Assembly (NCBI GenBank): GCA_002365025.1
Contig: DEYX01000097.1
Coordinates: forward strand, 1-20,744
Reading direction: 5' to 3'
DNA: 20,744 bases
Origin: Hungatella sp. UBA3147
Lineage (GTDB): Bacteria; Bacillota; Clostridia; Lachnospirales; Lachnospiraceae
Shown: positions 14,242-20,744 of the stretch, one piece after another
Position numbering within the stretch: position 1 is the stretch's first letter
Layout of the letters: every line of letters starts with the position of its first letter
Notes under the pieces: model-generated
Database searches by the model: none
What the model saw: only the letters and a program-made list of their open reading frames with translations
Told to the model about the DNA's origin: nothing
Made by a program: the position numbers and the translations under genes

Positions 14242-15099
14242 ATGAAAAAGGGAAGATTAGCACTGGAAATTTTAACGATCATGTTAGGGAATTTTATTTA
14301 TGCGGTAGGAATTGTGTTTTTTATTATGCCTTCAGGTTTGATTACCGGAGGAACTACTGGGATTGCAATTGCCGTTAATCATTATACAAAATTACCTATA
14401 TCAAGTATTGTATTAGTTTTTAATGTAATTATGTTTATAATAGGATTGTTTGTTCTGGGAAAAAAATTCGCGTTAACTACACTGATCAGTACATTATTCT
14501 TTCCATTATCTTTGGAAGTACTGCAAAAACTGTTCGCAAATTTAGTAATTACAGATGACATTTTTTTATGTACAATATTTGGAGGAATTTGTATAGGAAG
14601 TGCGATTGCTCTTGTAATCAGAGTTGGGGCAAGTACTGGAGGAATGAGTATACCGCCTTTAATTTTGAACAAATATATGCATATTCCAGTATCTGTCAGT
14701 TTATACGTAGGCGACTGTATTATACTTGCTCTGCAGGTAGCTTTTAGTGATAAAAATAAAATTCTTTATGGCATTGTTTTAGTTATGATTTATTCCATCG
14801 TTTTAGATAAACTCCTTATACTTGGTACAAATAAAATACAGATAAAAGTAATAAGCAGCAAATCTTCGGAAATAAAAGATGCAATAATTTCGAAATTTGA
14901 CAGAGGAGTCACGCTTTTGCATAGTAAATCAGGATATCTGGAAAGAGAGATGGATATTTTACTAACTGTTATTTCTAATAATGATTTATCTAAATTTGAA
15001 AAGCTGATTCATGAAATAGACGAAGAGGCCTTTGTTATTATCAGCCATGTTAATGAAGTAAGAGGCAGAGGATTTAGTATAGGAAAAAAGTATTTATAA
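14242..15099 (+). CDS. YitT family membrane protein (DUF161 + DUF2179)
   Basis: 285 residues. The N-terminal ~190 residues hold five or six membrane segments with two related loops, GLITGGTTGIAIAVN and VGASTGGMSIPP, typical of the YitT family. The C-terminal ~85 residues are the soluble DUF2179 domain (IQIKVISSKSSEIKDAI to HVNEVRGRGFS). YitT-like proteins are integral membrane proteins without an agreed function. The start is ATG 14242, with GGAGG at 14232-14236; the in-frame TTG at 14230 is part of the terminator T-run and ribosome binding site and is rejected. The DNA is strikingly AT-rich compared with the window ends. The GNAT gene follows after 26 nt, probably co-transcribed. Confidence 0.9.
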   Translation: MKKGRLALEILTIMLGNFIYAVGIVFFIMPSGLITGGTTGIAIAVNHYTKLPISSIVLVFNVIMFIIGLFVLGKKFALTTLISTLFFPLSLEVLQKLFANLVITDDIFLCTIFGGICIGSAIALVIRVGASTGGMSIPPLILNKYMHIPVSVSLYVGDCIILALQVAFSDKNKILYGIVLVMIYSIVLDKLLILGTNKIQIKVISSKSSEIKDAIISKFDRGVTLLHSKSGYLEREMDILLTVISNNDLSKFEKLIHEIDEEAFVIISHVNEVRGRGFSIGKKYL

Positions 15100-15125
15100 T
15101 ATTTTACAATGAGGGGAGGTTTATT

Positions 15126-15563
15126 ATGGAATTAAAAATTATTCAAGGAAAAGTTTCAGAAGAAATCTTAGAACTATATGTAAATTCTTTTCGTTTGAAA
15201 CCTTGGAATGAAACGTGGACGTTGGATATGGCTGGTATGAGGATAAATGATTATCTTCAGAATCCGATGGCTCTAGGATATGAAGCTCACCAAAATGGTA
15301 ATATAGTAGGATTTTTAATGGGATACATAACCTCCTATTTAGGGGTTAAAGAATTTCATATTCAGGATTTTGTGATTTCTGTAGATTTTAGCAGAATGGG
15401 CCTGGGAACCAAAATGCTGTCTTTGGTTCAACAGGATGTTAAGAGAAGAGGGATAGAAAATATTAATTTAATCACTTTGAAAGACCCAAGGACTGAAGGA
15501 TTTTACAATAAAAATGGATATGAAACGGATTCAAGCCTTGTGTTTATGAATAAAAAAATATAA
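15126..15563 (+). CDS. GNAT family N-acetyltransferase
   Basis: 145 residues, a single GNAT domain. The acetyl-CoA pyrophosphate-binding motif A is visible as DFVISVDFSRMGLGTKMLSL (R-x-G-x-G/A type, at about residues 83-102), and a C-terminal FYNKNGYE segment is the typical motif B end. These enzymes transfer an acetyl group from acetyl-CoA to an amine; the acceptor (small molecule, antibiotic or protein) cannot be told. GAGGGGAGG precedes the ATG. It shares a transcript with YitT and is closed by the terminator at 15641. Confidence 0.87.
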   Translation: MELKIIQGKVSEEILELYVNSFRLKPWNETWTLDMAGMRINDYLQNPMALGYEAHQNGNIVGFLMGYITSYLGVKEFHIQDFVISVDFSRMGLGTKMLSLVQQDVKRRGIENINLITLKDPRTEGFYNKNGYETDSSLVFMNKKI

Positions 15564-15640
15564 ATTAAAGTATGAATGAGATTTGTATATTATCGTATTT
15601 TATTAGCTTAAGCTATAGTAAATAGAATAAATTTTATACG

Positions 15641-15683
15641 GCGCCTTTTGATTTAAAAAATCAGAAGGCGCTTATTTCTTTTT
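15641..15683 (+). terminator. Intrinsic terminator after the GNAT gene
   Basis: GCGCCTTTTGATT (15641-15653) pairs with AATCAGAAGGCGC (15659-15671) around a 5-nt loop, with one G-U, followed by a T-rich tract (TTATTTCTTTTTT). It is oriented for the + strand. It also lies just past the stop of the convergent histidine kinase gene, but in that direction no T-run follows. Confidence 0.8.
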
Positions 15684-15699
15684 TCGGAGAAGAAAGCAG

Positions 15700-17550
15700 T
15701 TAATCACCGGGCTTCGCAGTTTCTTTTGGAATAGGGATAGAAAACCAGATTACTGTAAAGTCTTTGCAGCGGCTTTTAATATGCAGACCAGAGTCTGGCC
15801 CGTAGGATAAAACCAATCTGGAATTTGTGTTCACCAAACCGATGTTCTGGTTGGAAGTCCGGTTCAACAGATCCAGATCACGTCTGATGGCGGCAAGCTT
15901 TTGGCTGGGAATTCCATTTCCAGTATCATAGATATTGAAATAGATTCGATCCTTTTTCCTGTGTACGGAGATTCGAATGATCCCTTTTTCTTTCTTCTCT
16001 TTAATACCATGATATATAGCATTTTCAACAAGGGGCTGCAGCAGCATCTTTTTGATCGGGTAGATGGAGCAGTCAGGAGCAATTTGAAACCTGGCATCAA
16101 ATTTATTCGCATAGCGGAGCTTCATGATTTCAAGATACTTTTTGAGATAGTCGATTTCATTCTGAACATTTACATTCTCCTGAGGGTCGCTGAGCGAATA
16201 ACGCATAATTGCGGAGAGATAGGATATCATCTGACTGCACCGGTTTTCTGAGCCGGTCAGCTTCACTGACTCCCAGTAAATGCTGTTTAACGTATTATGA
16301 AGAAAGTGGGGATTAATCTGGTGTTGAAGTGCCTGCATTTTGGATAACTGAAGCTTGGCAGTTTTTTCTGAATCCTGCACTTTCAAATAGTCCTGCTCGA
16401 TGAAGAGGTGGATTACATTCAGCAAAATGTATTCAAAGGGATTGGAGATCCTTTTTGAAGGCGGCTTTATTCTTTTTAGTGCAGTATTCGGCATGCTGAA
16501 AGTGCTGATGATTTTACTCAAATACTTGTAATCATGCTGGGTTTTAAAGAAAGCAAAAATACAGGCGACCCCAATGGCTGCCAGTGTGATGAAAATATAC
16601 ATGCTGGTCAGACTTATGGTAGTTTCGTATATTTTGTCTTTAGGAGTCAGCAATAAATAGGAGAAGCCATAGGAACGGGGGGAATGCAGATAGGTTGCGG
16701 TATAAGAGGCATAATCCTGGCTCACTACCGGAACATCGCTCTGTTTGTATTCGGATGCCATCTGTTTTGAAAGGGACAGGAGCGCTTCTGCTGAAAATTT
16801 ACTGGTGGAAGGCCATAGAAGCCGGTTGTCAGAGTCAATTAAGTAAACTTGCTGATTCTCGTACTCCAGCAGCCCCTGCAGTTTGCTTTTTAACCGATCC
16901 GCATTGAAACTGAAAATGATCAGGCCGTTCTGGACATCCGTGGTCCTGTGGTACAGCTTTCTGTAAATGGTCATGCTGGGAGTGGGATATTCGGTATACA
17001 GTAGCGGGTCATCAGAGAACTCCATCCATACGTCTTCTGCTCCGGCATGATGGTAGGAAACCAGAATTTCAGCTTCCTTGTCCGGGGGAAAAGAAATCAG
17101 TTTTGCGCTTAAGGGATTAAAAATCCGGCTGTAATCATTTTTGTAGTAAACATAAATATTCTGGAGATAGTCGTCCGTGTAAATCAGATTCTGAAAGTTC
17201 AGAGAAATATTTTCAACGGATTTGATGGAATTTAAGGAGAGCGACTTTTCTGCAAACGCATTCTTTAGCTGCAAGTTTACCCTGGGATTGGAGGCAAAAA
17301 AAAGATATGCGTTGTCAACATGGGTATAAAATGTCTCCAGAATATCATCTGCTTGTTTCAAAATACGGGAAGCCCTTTTTTCAGCTTCCTGAGTGCTCTC
17401 TTTTGCTGTTCGGAAAATACTATATAGGCCAATGAGAAGAAGCGGAATCAAAATCAGCAGACTGTTGACCAGCAGGCTGCGGATGAAAAAACGGACAGTA
17501 GTGGAATGATGCTTTTTATTCAGGTTTTCAAAAAGTGAATTATTTTTCAT
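15700..17550 (-). CDS. YesM-type sensor histidine kinase
   Basis: 616 residues. TM1 is at about residues 26-45 (LLVNSLLILIPLLLIGLY), then an extracytoplasmic sensor region to about 312 and TM2 at about 313-335 (YIFITLAAIGVACIFAFF). The His_kinase (YesM/LytS type) motif LQHQINPHFLHNTLNSIYWE carries the phosphoacceptor His415. The ATPase domain shows PLVENAIYHG and DTGNGIP. No clear HAMP domain is seen between TM2 and the His region, unlike many YesM proteins. It overlaps the response-regulator gene by 11 nt (RR first), so the two are coupled. The context, divergent from a CUT1 importer, points to sensing of an extracellular carbohydrate signal. Confidence 0.93.
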   Translation of the reverse strand: MKNNSLFENLNKKHHSTTVRFFIRSLLVNSLLILIPLLLIGLYSIFRTAKESTQEAEKRASRILKQADDILETFYTHVDNAYLFFASNPRVNLQLKNAFAEKSLSLNSIKSVENISLNFQNLIYTDDYLQNIYVYYKNDYSRIFNPLSAKLISFPPDKEAEILVSYHHAGAEDVWMEFSDDPLLYTEYPTPSMTIYRKLYHRTTDVQNGLIIFSFNADRLKSKLQGLLEYENQQVYLIDSDNRLLWPSTSKFSAEALLSLSKQMASEYKQSDVPVVSQDYASYTATYLHSPRSYGFSYLLLTPKDKIYETTISLTSMYIFITLAAIGVACIFAFFKTQHDYKYLSKIISTFSMPNTALKRIKPPSKRISNPFEYILLNVIHLFIEQDYLKVQDSEKTAKLQLSKMQALQHQINPHFLHNTLNSIYWESVKLTGSENRCSQMISYLSAIMRYSLSDPQENVNVQNEIDYLKKYLEIMKLRYANKFDARFQIAPDCSIYPIKKMLLQPLVENAIYHGIKEKKEKGIIRISVHRKKDRIYFNIYDTGNGIPSQKLAAIRRDLDLLNRTSNQNIGLVNTNSRLVLSYGPDSGLHIKSRCKDFTVIWFSIPIPKETAKPGD

Positions 17551-18274
17551 GATTTCTATATTCCGTGGGTGTGACGCCCCAGTATGCCTTAAAGGCTCTT
17601 GCGAAGTTATTTGGATTTACATATCCGATCATATTGCTGATATTGTATATTTTGGTATCCGGGTCCTTAAGCAGCAGTGCCGCCTGCTTCATCCGGGCCT
17701 CGTTTAGCAGATCTGAAAAGGTCTTGGAGGTTTTCAGCTTAATCATCTGACTGAGGTAGGAAGAATTCAGGAACAGGGATTCTGCCAGGGAGGACAGGGA
17801 GCCTTCCCTGTAATTTTCGCTGCAGTAGGACAGAACTTTCTTTATAATCTCGTCAGAAGAATGACTTTGACCTGTATCAGAGCTGATGTTGTATTTTAAG
17901 TCCAGTTCCATTTTGATCGTTACAAAAATTTCCTTCAGCTCTGAAAAGTTGGTAGGCTTTAATACATAATATCGGACCCCGTACCGTATCGCATTCTGCG
18001 CATACTTGAAGTTATCATGAGCACTGAGGAAAACTACGATCGGCCTGGAGCCAGTCAGCTCTGAAACTGCCTTTGCCAGCTGGATCCCGTCCATATCGGG
18101 CATACTGATATCGGTCAGGATTACATGTACCGTGTGTTCTTTTAAATATTCAAGAGCTTCCCGCCCGCTGTCTTTCTGGGCGCTCACATGAAAACCTTGT
18201 TCATTCCATGGAAAACAGGACGCTAGTATATTGCGGGAATTTGCTTCATCATCTACAATCAGAAGTTCATACAT
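17540..18274 (-). CDS. YesN-type response regulator with AraC DNA-binding domain
   Basis: 244 residues. The receiver domain (about 1-120) has acidic residues D8-D9, phosphoacceptor D55 in LTDISMPDMDG, Ser84 and Lys106 (VLKPTN). The C-terminal AraC/XylS double helix-turn-helix (about 145-244) ends in NISNMIGYVNPNNFARAFKAYWGVTPTEYR. Many YesN proteins carry a longer middle region; this one is compact, with only a ~25-residue linker. It is the first gene of the - strand unit and probably activates the divergent ABC transporter genes when phosphorylated by the kinase. GGAGG (complement of CCTCC at 18282-18286) precedes the ATG. Confidence 0.93.
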   Translation of the reverse strand: MYELLIVDDEANSRNILASCFPWNEQGFHVSAQKDSGREALEYLKEHTVHVILTDISMPDMDGIQLAKAVSELTGSRPIVVFLSAHDNFKYAQNAIRYGVRYYVLKPTNFSELKEIFVTIKMELDLKYNISSDTGQSHSSDEIIKKVLSYCSENYREGSLSSLAESLFLNSSYLSQMIKLKTSKTFSDLLNEARMKQAALLLKDPDTKIYNISNMIGYVNPNNFARAFKAYWGVTPTEYRNHEK

Positions 18275-18312
18275 TTCATTTCCTCCACCACTGTACCATA
18301 TTGATATGAAAA

Positions 18313-18341
18313 ATTATAGCATGAGGAAGTTTTAGAGTCAA
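18313..18341 (-). promoter_or_regulatory. Promoter of the response regulator / kinase unit
   Basis: On the - strand TTGACT (complement of 18336-18341), a 17-nt spacer, and TATAAT (complement of 18313-18318) preceded by TGC, an extended -10. The start would lie near 18306, about 30 nt before the start codon. Confidence 0.75.
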
Positions 18342-18365
18342 AGGGGATAGCTGACGGAGTCGAAT

Positions 18366-18394
18366 TTTCTAAAATAATGATAGCCTGGTAAAAT
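18366..18394 (+). promoter_or_regulatory. Possible weak promoter of the CUT1 transporter genes
   Basis: An extended -10 TGGTAAAAT at 18386-18394 has only a poor -35 (TTTCTA at 18366-18371, 17-nt spacer). A weak -35 is what an activator-dependent promoter would show, consistent with control by the divergent AraC-type regulator. It leaves a leader of about 120 nt before ATG 18521. Confidence 0.4.
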
Positions 18395-18520
18395 AAAGAT
18401 AGATGGAAATGATAGGTGGTTATAATGGATACAAGGGCGCACGGCAGCGGCATCATGATAAAATACGGTTAATGAATTGTGTTCCAATAGGACCGCAAGT
18501 GACTGAAGGAGGAATTATCA

Positions 18521-19450
18521 ATGCCACCGTTAAAATCAAATGCTGCAAGGATGCCGGCAGTGAGAAAATATCCGAAAAACTGGAGATGGGGATTGCTCTT
18601 CATTCTGCCATGGCTGCTTGGATTTTGTGTTCTACAGGCTTATCCGCTTATAATGTCGCTGTACTACTCGTTTACTGATTTTTCTATTCTGTCGGAAGGC
18701 AAATGGATTGGTGCGGATAATTATATCAAGCTGTTTACAAGGGATAAGTATTTTGTAAAGTCTTTCCTGCTGACATTTAAGTACGCTCTGATGTCAGTGC
18801 CCATGAAGCTGATTATGGCTTTGATTGTAGCAATGATCCTTAATATGCGTTTAAAGGGAATCAACCTGTTCCGTACGGTGTACTATCTGCCCTCCATTAT
18901 GGGAGGCAGCGTTGCCATCTCTATCTTGTGGAGATTCATGTTCATGAAAGAAGGAATGCTTAATAAGTTCTTAGGTGTTTTACATATTCCGGCAGTGAAC
19001 TGGTTGGGAGATCCGGATATTGCGCTGGTAACTATTAGTCTTTTGGTCATCTGGCAGTTTGGCTCCTCTATGGTTCTGTTTCTGGCAGGGCTCAAAAATG
19101 TGCCGACGGAGTTATATGAGGCGGCAGAGGTTGACGGAGCAACAAAGTGGATCCAGTTCTGGCATATTACTTTTCCCATGCTGACACCGGTCGTTTTCTT
19201 TAACCTTATTATGCAGATCATTCATGCATTGCAGGAGTTCACCTCTGCATTTATTATTACCAATGGCGGACCCAACCACGGAACATACTTAATGGGGGTT
19301 AAGATTTATGAAGACGCGTTCAAAAATTTGAAAATGGGATATGCATCTGCATCCTCATGGGTGATGTTTGTGGCCATTCTTCTGATTACGCTTCTCGTAT
19401 TCCGCTCATCAAGCGCATGGGTATTCTATAATGATGGAGGGCTGGACTAA
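18521..19450 (+). CDS. CUT1 sugar ABC transporter permease (MalF/UgpA type)
   Basis: 309 residues with about six membrane segments. The first is GLLFILPWLLGFCVLQAYPLI at about residues 24-44, and the EAA loop is LYEAAEVDGATKW with E200-A201-A202 and G206. A FIITNGGPNHGT segment near residue 240 is typical of MalF/UgpA-like sugar permeases. AAGGAGG at 18506-18512 lies 8 nt before the ATG. Its stop overlaps the next ATG by one base (TAATG), so the two permeases are translationally coupled. It acts in the membrane as half of the import channel; substrate unknown, probably an oligosaccharide. Confidence 0.93.
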   Translation: MPPLKSNAARMPAVRKYPKNWRWGLLFILPWLLGFCVLQAYPLIMSLYYSFTDFSILSEGKWIGADNYIKLFTRDKYFVKSFLLTFKYALMSVPMKLIMALIVAMILNMRLKGINLFRTVYYLPSIMGGSVAISILWRFMFMKEGMLNKFLGVLHIPAVNWLGDPDIALVTISLLVIWQFGSSMVLFLAGLKNVPTELYEAAEVDGATKWIQFWHITFPMLTPVVFFNLIMQIIHALQEFTSAFIITNGGPNHGTYLMGVKIYEDAFKNLKMGYASASSWVMFVAILLITLLVFRSSSAWVFYNDGGLD

Positions 19451-20289
19451 TGAGAATGAAAAAGAACAACCTTTTTGCGTATGTTATTTTAATTGCCGTA
19501 GGAACTGTTATGATATACCCTTTGTTCTGGCTGTTTTTTGCTACATTCAAGGACAACAAGGAGTTGTTTGGAACGATGAGCCTGCTTCCGGAACAATATT
19601 CTTTTGGTGCTTACAGAGAAGGCTGGAAAGGCAGCGGGCAGTTTACTTACCTGACATTTTACTTAAATACCTTTAAGCTGGTCATCCCGACCGTGGCGTT
19701 TACCGCTCTTTCCACAGGAATCGTTGCATACGGATTTGCCAGATTCAGCTTTCCATTTAAGAAAATACTGTTTATGCTGATGATTTCCACTTTGATGCTG
19801 CCGGATGCAGTAATTATGATTCCAAGATATGTTGCATTTAACAAATTCGGCTGGGTTGATACCTATCTGCCTTTCTGGGTTCCGGCAATTCTGGCCTGCT
19901 ATCCTTTCCTGATTTTTATGCAGATTCAGTTCTTGAGAGGAATTCCCAAAGAACTGGACGAATCGGCCTATATGGATGGCTGCAATCCATTTATGGTATA
20001 TATAAAGGTACTGGCTCCGCTTTTAAAGCCCTCTGTATTTTCTGTGGTAATCTTTCAGACCCTTTGGAGGTGGAATGATTATTTCAATAACCTGGTATAC
20101 ATAAGCAGTGTGAAAAATTATACACTGTCTCTGGCTTTGAAAATGTCCATAGACAGCCAGGGAGCTTCCACACCCTGGAATCAAGTGCTGGCCATGTCCT
20201 TAGTCTCCTTGATTCCCCCGATTTTACTTTACTTCTTTGCACAAAAGTATTTTGTGGAAGGGATCACGGCCGGAGGTATAAAAGGATAA
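19450..20289 (+). CDS. CUT1 sugar ABC transporter permease (MalG/UgpE type)
   Basis: 279 residues with about six membrane segments. The first is at about residues 9-31, and the EAA-like loop is LDESAYMDGCNPF, an E171-S172-A173 variant. The family end GITAGGIKG is present. It overlaps the preceding permease stop by one base and forms the second half of the channel. GGAGGG lies about 8 nt upstream. The binding-protein gene follows after 145 nt, so the order is permease, permease, binding protein rather than the commoner binding protein first. Confidence 0.93.
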   Translation: MRMKKNNLFAYVILIAVGTVMIYPLFWLFFATFKDNKELFGTMSLLPEQYSFGAYREGWKGSGQFTYLTFYLNTFKLVIPTVAFTALSTGIVAYGFARFSFPFKKILFMLMISTLMLPDAVIMIPRYVAFNKFGWVDTYLPFWVPAILACYPFLIFMQIQFLRGIPKELDESAYMDGCNPFMVYIKVLAPLLKPSVFSVVIFQTLWRWNDYFNNLVYISSVKNYTLSLALKMSIDSQGASTPWNQVLAMSLVSLIPPILLYFFAQKYFVEGITAGGIKG

Positions 20290-20434
20290 AAAAATGATAG
20301 ATGAACAATATGAAGATAGATTTTAAAGATATGTACCTGTAATATGAACAGGGGTTTGAAACAATGGATTTATGGTAAAATGGAATTACCAAACTTAAGG
20401 GTAAACCTGATAAAGGAGAAGGAGGAAAAATTTT

Positions 20435-20744
20435 ATGAAAAAGCATTTCAAGAAAAGCGCGGCTCTGCTTATGGCTGCTTCCATGGCGGCAGTATCCCTG
20501 ATCGGCTGCAATTCAAGTGCCAAGAACGCAGATACCAATGCGGCTGCTCAGAGCAGCGCAGGGGCTGAGGATACAGAGGCTGGCAAGCCGGCATCCGGAG
20601 GGGATCCTGTAACGCTGCGTTTTTCCTGGTGGGGTAGCGACAGCAGACATAAAGCCTTGCTGGCCGTAATTGAAGCTTATGAGAAAAAGAATCCCAACGT
20701 AAAGATCGAAGCAGAGTATCAGGGTTATGACGGGTACTACGAGA
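20435..20744 (+). CDS. Extracellular solute-binding lipoprotein (CUT1), 3' end cut by window
   Basis: ATG 20435 follows AAGGAGGAAAAA. The visible 103 residues have a basic start MKKHFKK, a hydrophobic stretch and a lipobox LIGC with lipidated Cys25. An Ala/Ser/Asp-rich linker follows, then LRFSWWGSDSRHKALLAVIEAYEKKNP, which is the start of the family 1 extracellular solute-binding fold (WWG..R...). The frame is open to the window edge. It is the ligand-capturing subunit for the two permeases just upstream. The 145 nt before it hold an extended -10-like TGGTAAAAT at 20373-20381 but no good -35 at normal spacing. Confidence 0.92.
   Translation, partial: MKKHFKKSAALLMAASMAAVSLIGCNSSAKNADTNAAAQSSAGAEDTEAGKPASGGDPVTLRFSWWGSDSRHKALLAVIEAYEKKNPNVKIEAEYQGYDGYYE

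Noticed and set aside
15604..15615. Perfect palindrome TAGCTTAAGCTA after the GNAT gene.
   Set aside because: It is short, not at a promoter, and close to a stronger terminator; no role can be supported.
18403..18678. A 91-codon + strand frame upstream of and overlapping the first CUT1 permease.
   Set aside because: It overlaps the well-supported permease in another frame, has no family resemblance, and lacks a ribosome binding site.
20356..20381. TTGAAA...TAAAAT as a promoter for the CUT1 binding-protein gene.
   Set aside because: The spacer is only 14 nt. An extended -10 alone is not enough to call it.
1..20744. CRISPR array, tRNA/rRNA genes, transposase or integrase, attachment sites.
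   Set aside because: I looked for regular spaced repeats, tRNA-like clover folds and recombinase motifs and found none.

Overview
The window looks like the chromosome of an anaerobic Firmicute of the Clostridia, most likely Lachnospiraceae (Hungatella/Enterocloster/Lachnoclostridium-like). This is judged from strong AGGAGG ribosome binding sites, TTGACA/TATAAT promoters often with an extended TGn -10, lipoprotein solute-binding proteins, a YesM/YesN two-component pair and protein sequence style. It is inference; no rRNA or other marker gene is present. There are 18 protein genes with assignable families (two cut by the window edges) and one possible very small gene. No tRNA, rRNA, CRISPR array, transposase or integrase was seen.

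Region A (1-4116, + strand, relatively GC-rich): the end of a DUF4038/GH140-like glycosidase, then a DUF1537 four-carbon acid sugar kinase, an Asp/Glu-racemase-like protein and a BKACE (DUF849) beta-keto acid cleavage enzyme. They are tightly packed and read as one catabolic operon that releases a sugar, then phosphorylates and cleaves a sugar-acid-like intermediate. A stem-loop terminator follows at 4239-4304.

Region B (about 4340-14051, + strand, AT-rich): a possible 39-codon small gene, an orphan PTS IIB protein with its own strong promoter, and then an operon of AtuA (DUF1446), DUF4387, two LplB/YtcP-type ABC permeases, a solute-binding lipoprotein and two different ADP-ribosylglycohydrolase-fold proteins (one carrying an extra 350-residue C-terminal region). 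Next comes a GntR/FadR-type regulator with its own promoter. The operon promoter and the regulator promoter have the same layout (TTGACT-16-TATAAT). Each carries a GTTAAAC/GTTAGAC dyad centred exactly 10 nt after the -10 box, perfect (11-1-11) at the operon and degenerate at the regulator. This suggests that the regulator controls both. The set reads as a self-contained uptake and breakdown module for an unknown, probably glycosylated or ribosylated, small molecule, and is the best candidate here for an undescribed system.

Region C (14052-15680, + strand, very AT-rich): a YitT-family membrane protein and a GNAT acetyltransferase. A perfect intrinsic terminator directly abuts the YitT ribosome binding site, so the pair can only be expressed by read-through, which suggests attenuation. 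A terminator follows the GNAT gene.

Region D (15700-20744): a YesN-type response regulator and YesM-type histidine kinase on the - strand, divergent from a CUT1 sugar ABC transporter (two permeases and the start of the solute-binding lipoprotein, cut at the window end). This is the usual arrangement in which a two-component system induces an adjacent oligosaccharide importer. Neither ABC importer has an ATPase gene in view, so both may use a shared MsmX-like ATPase encoded elsewhere.
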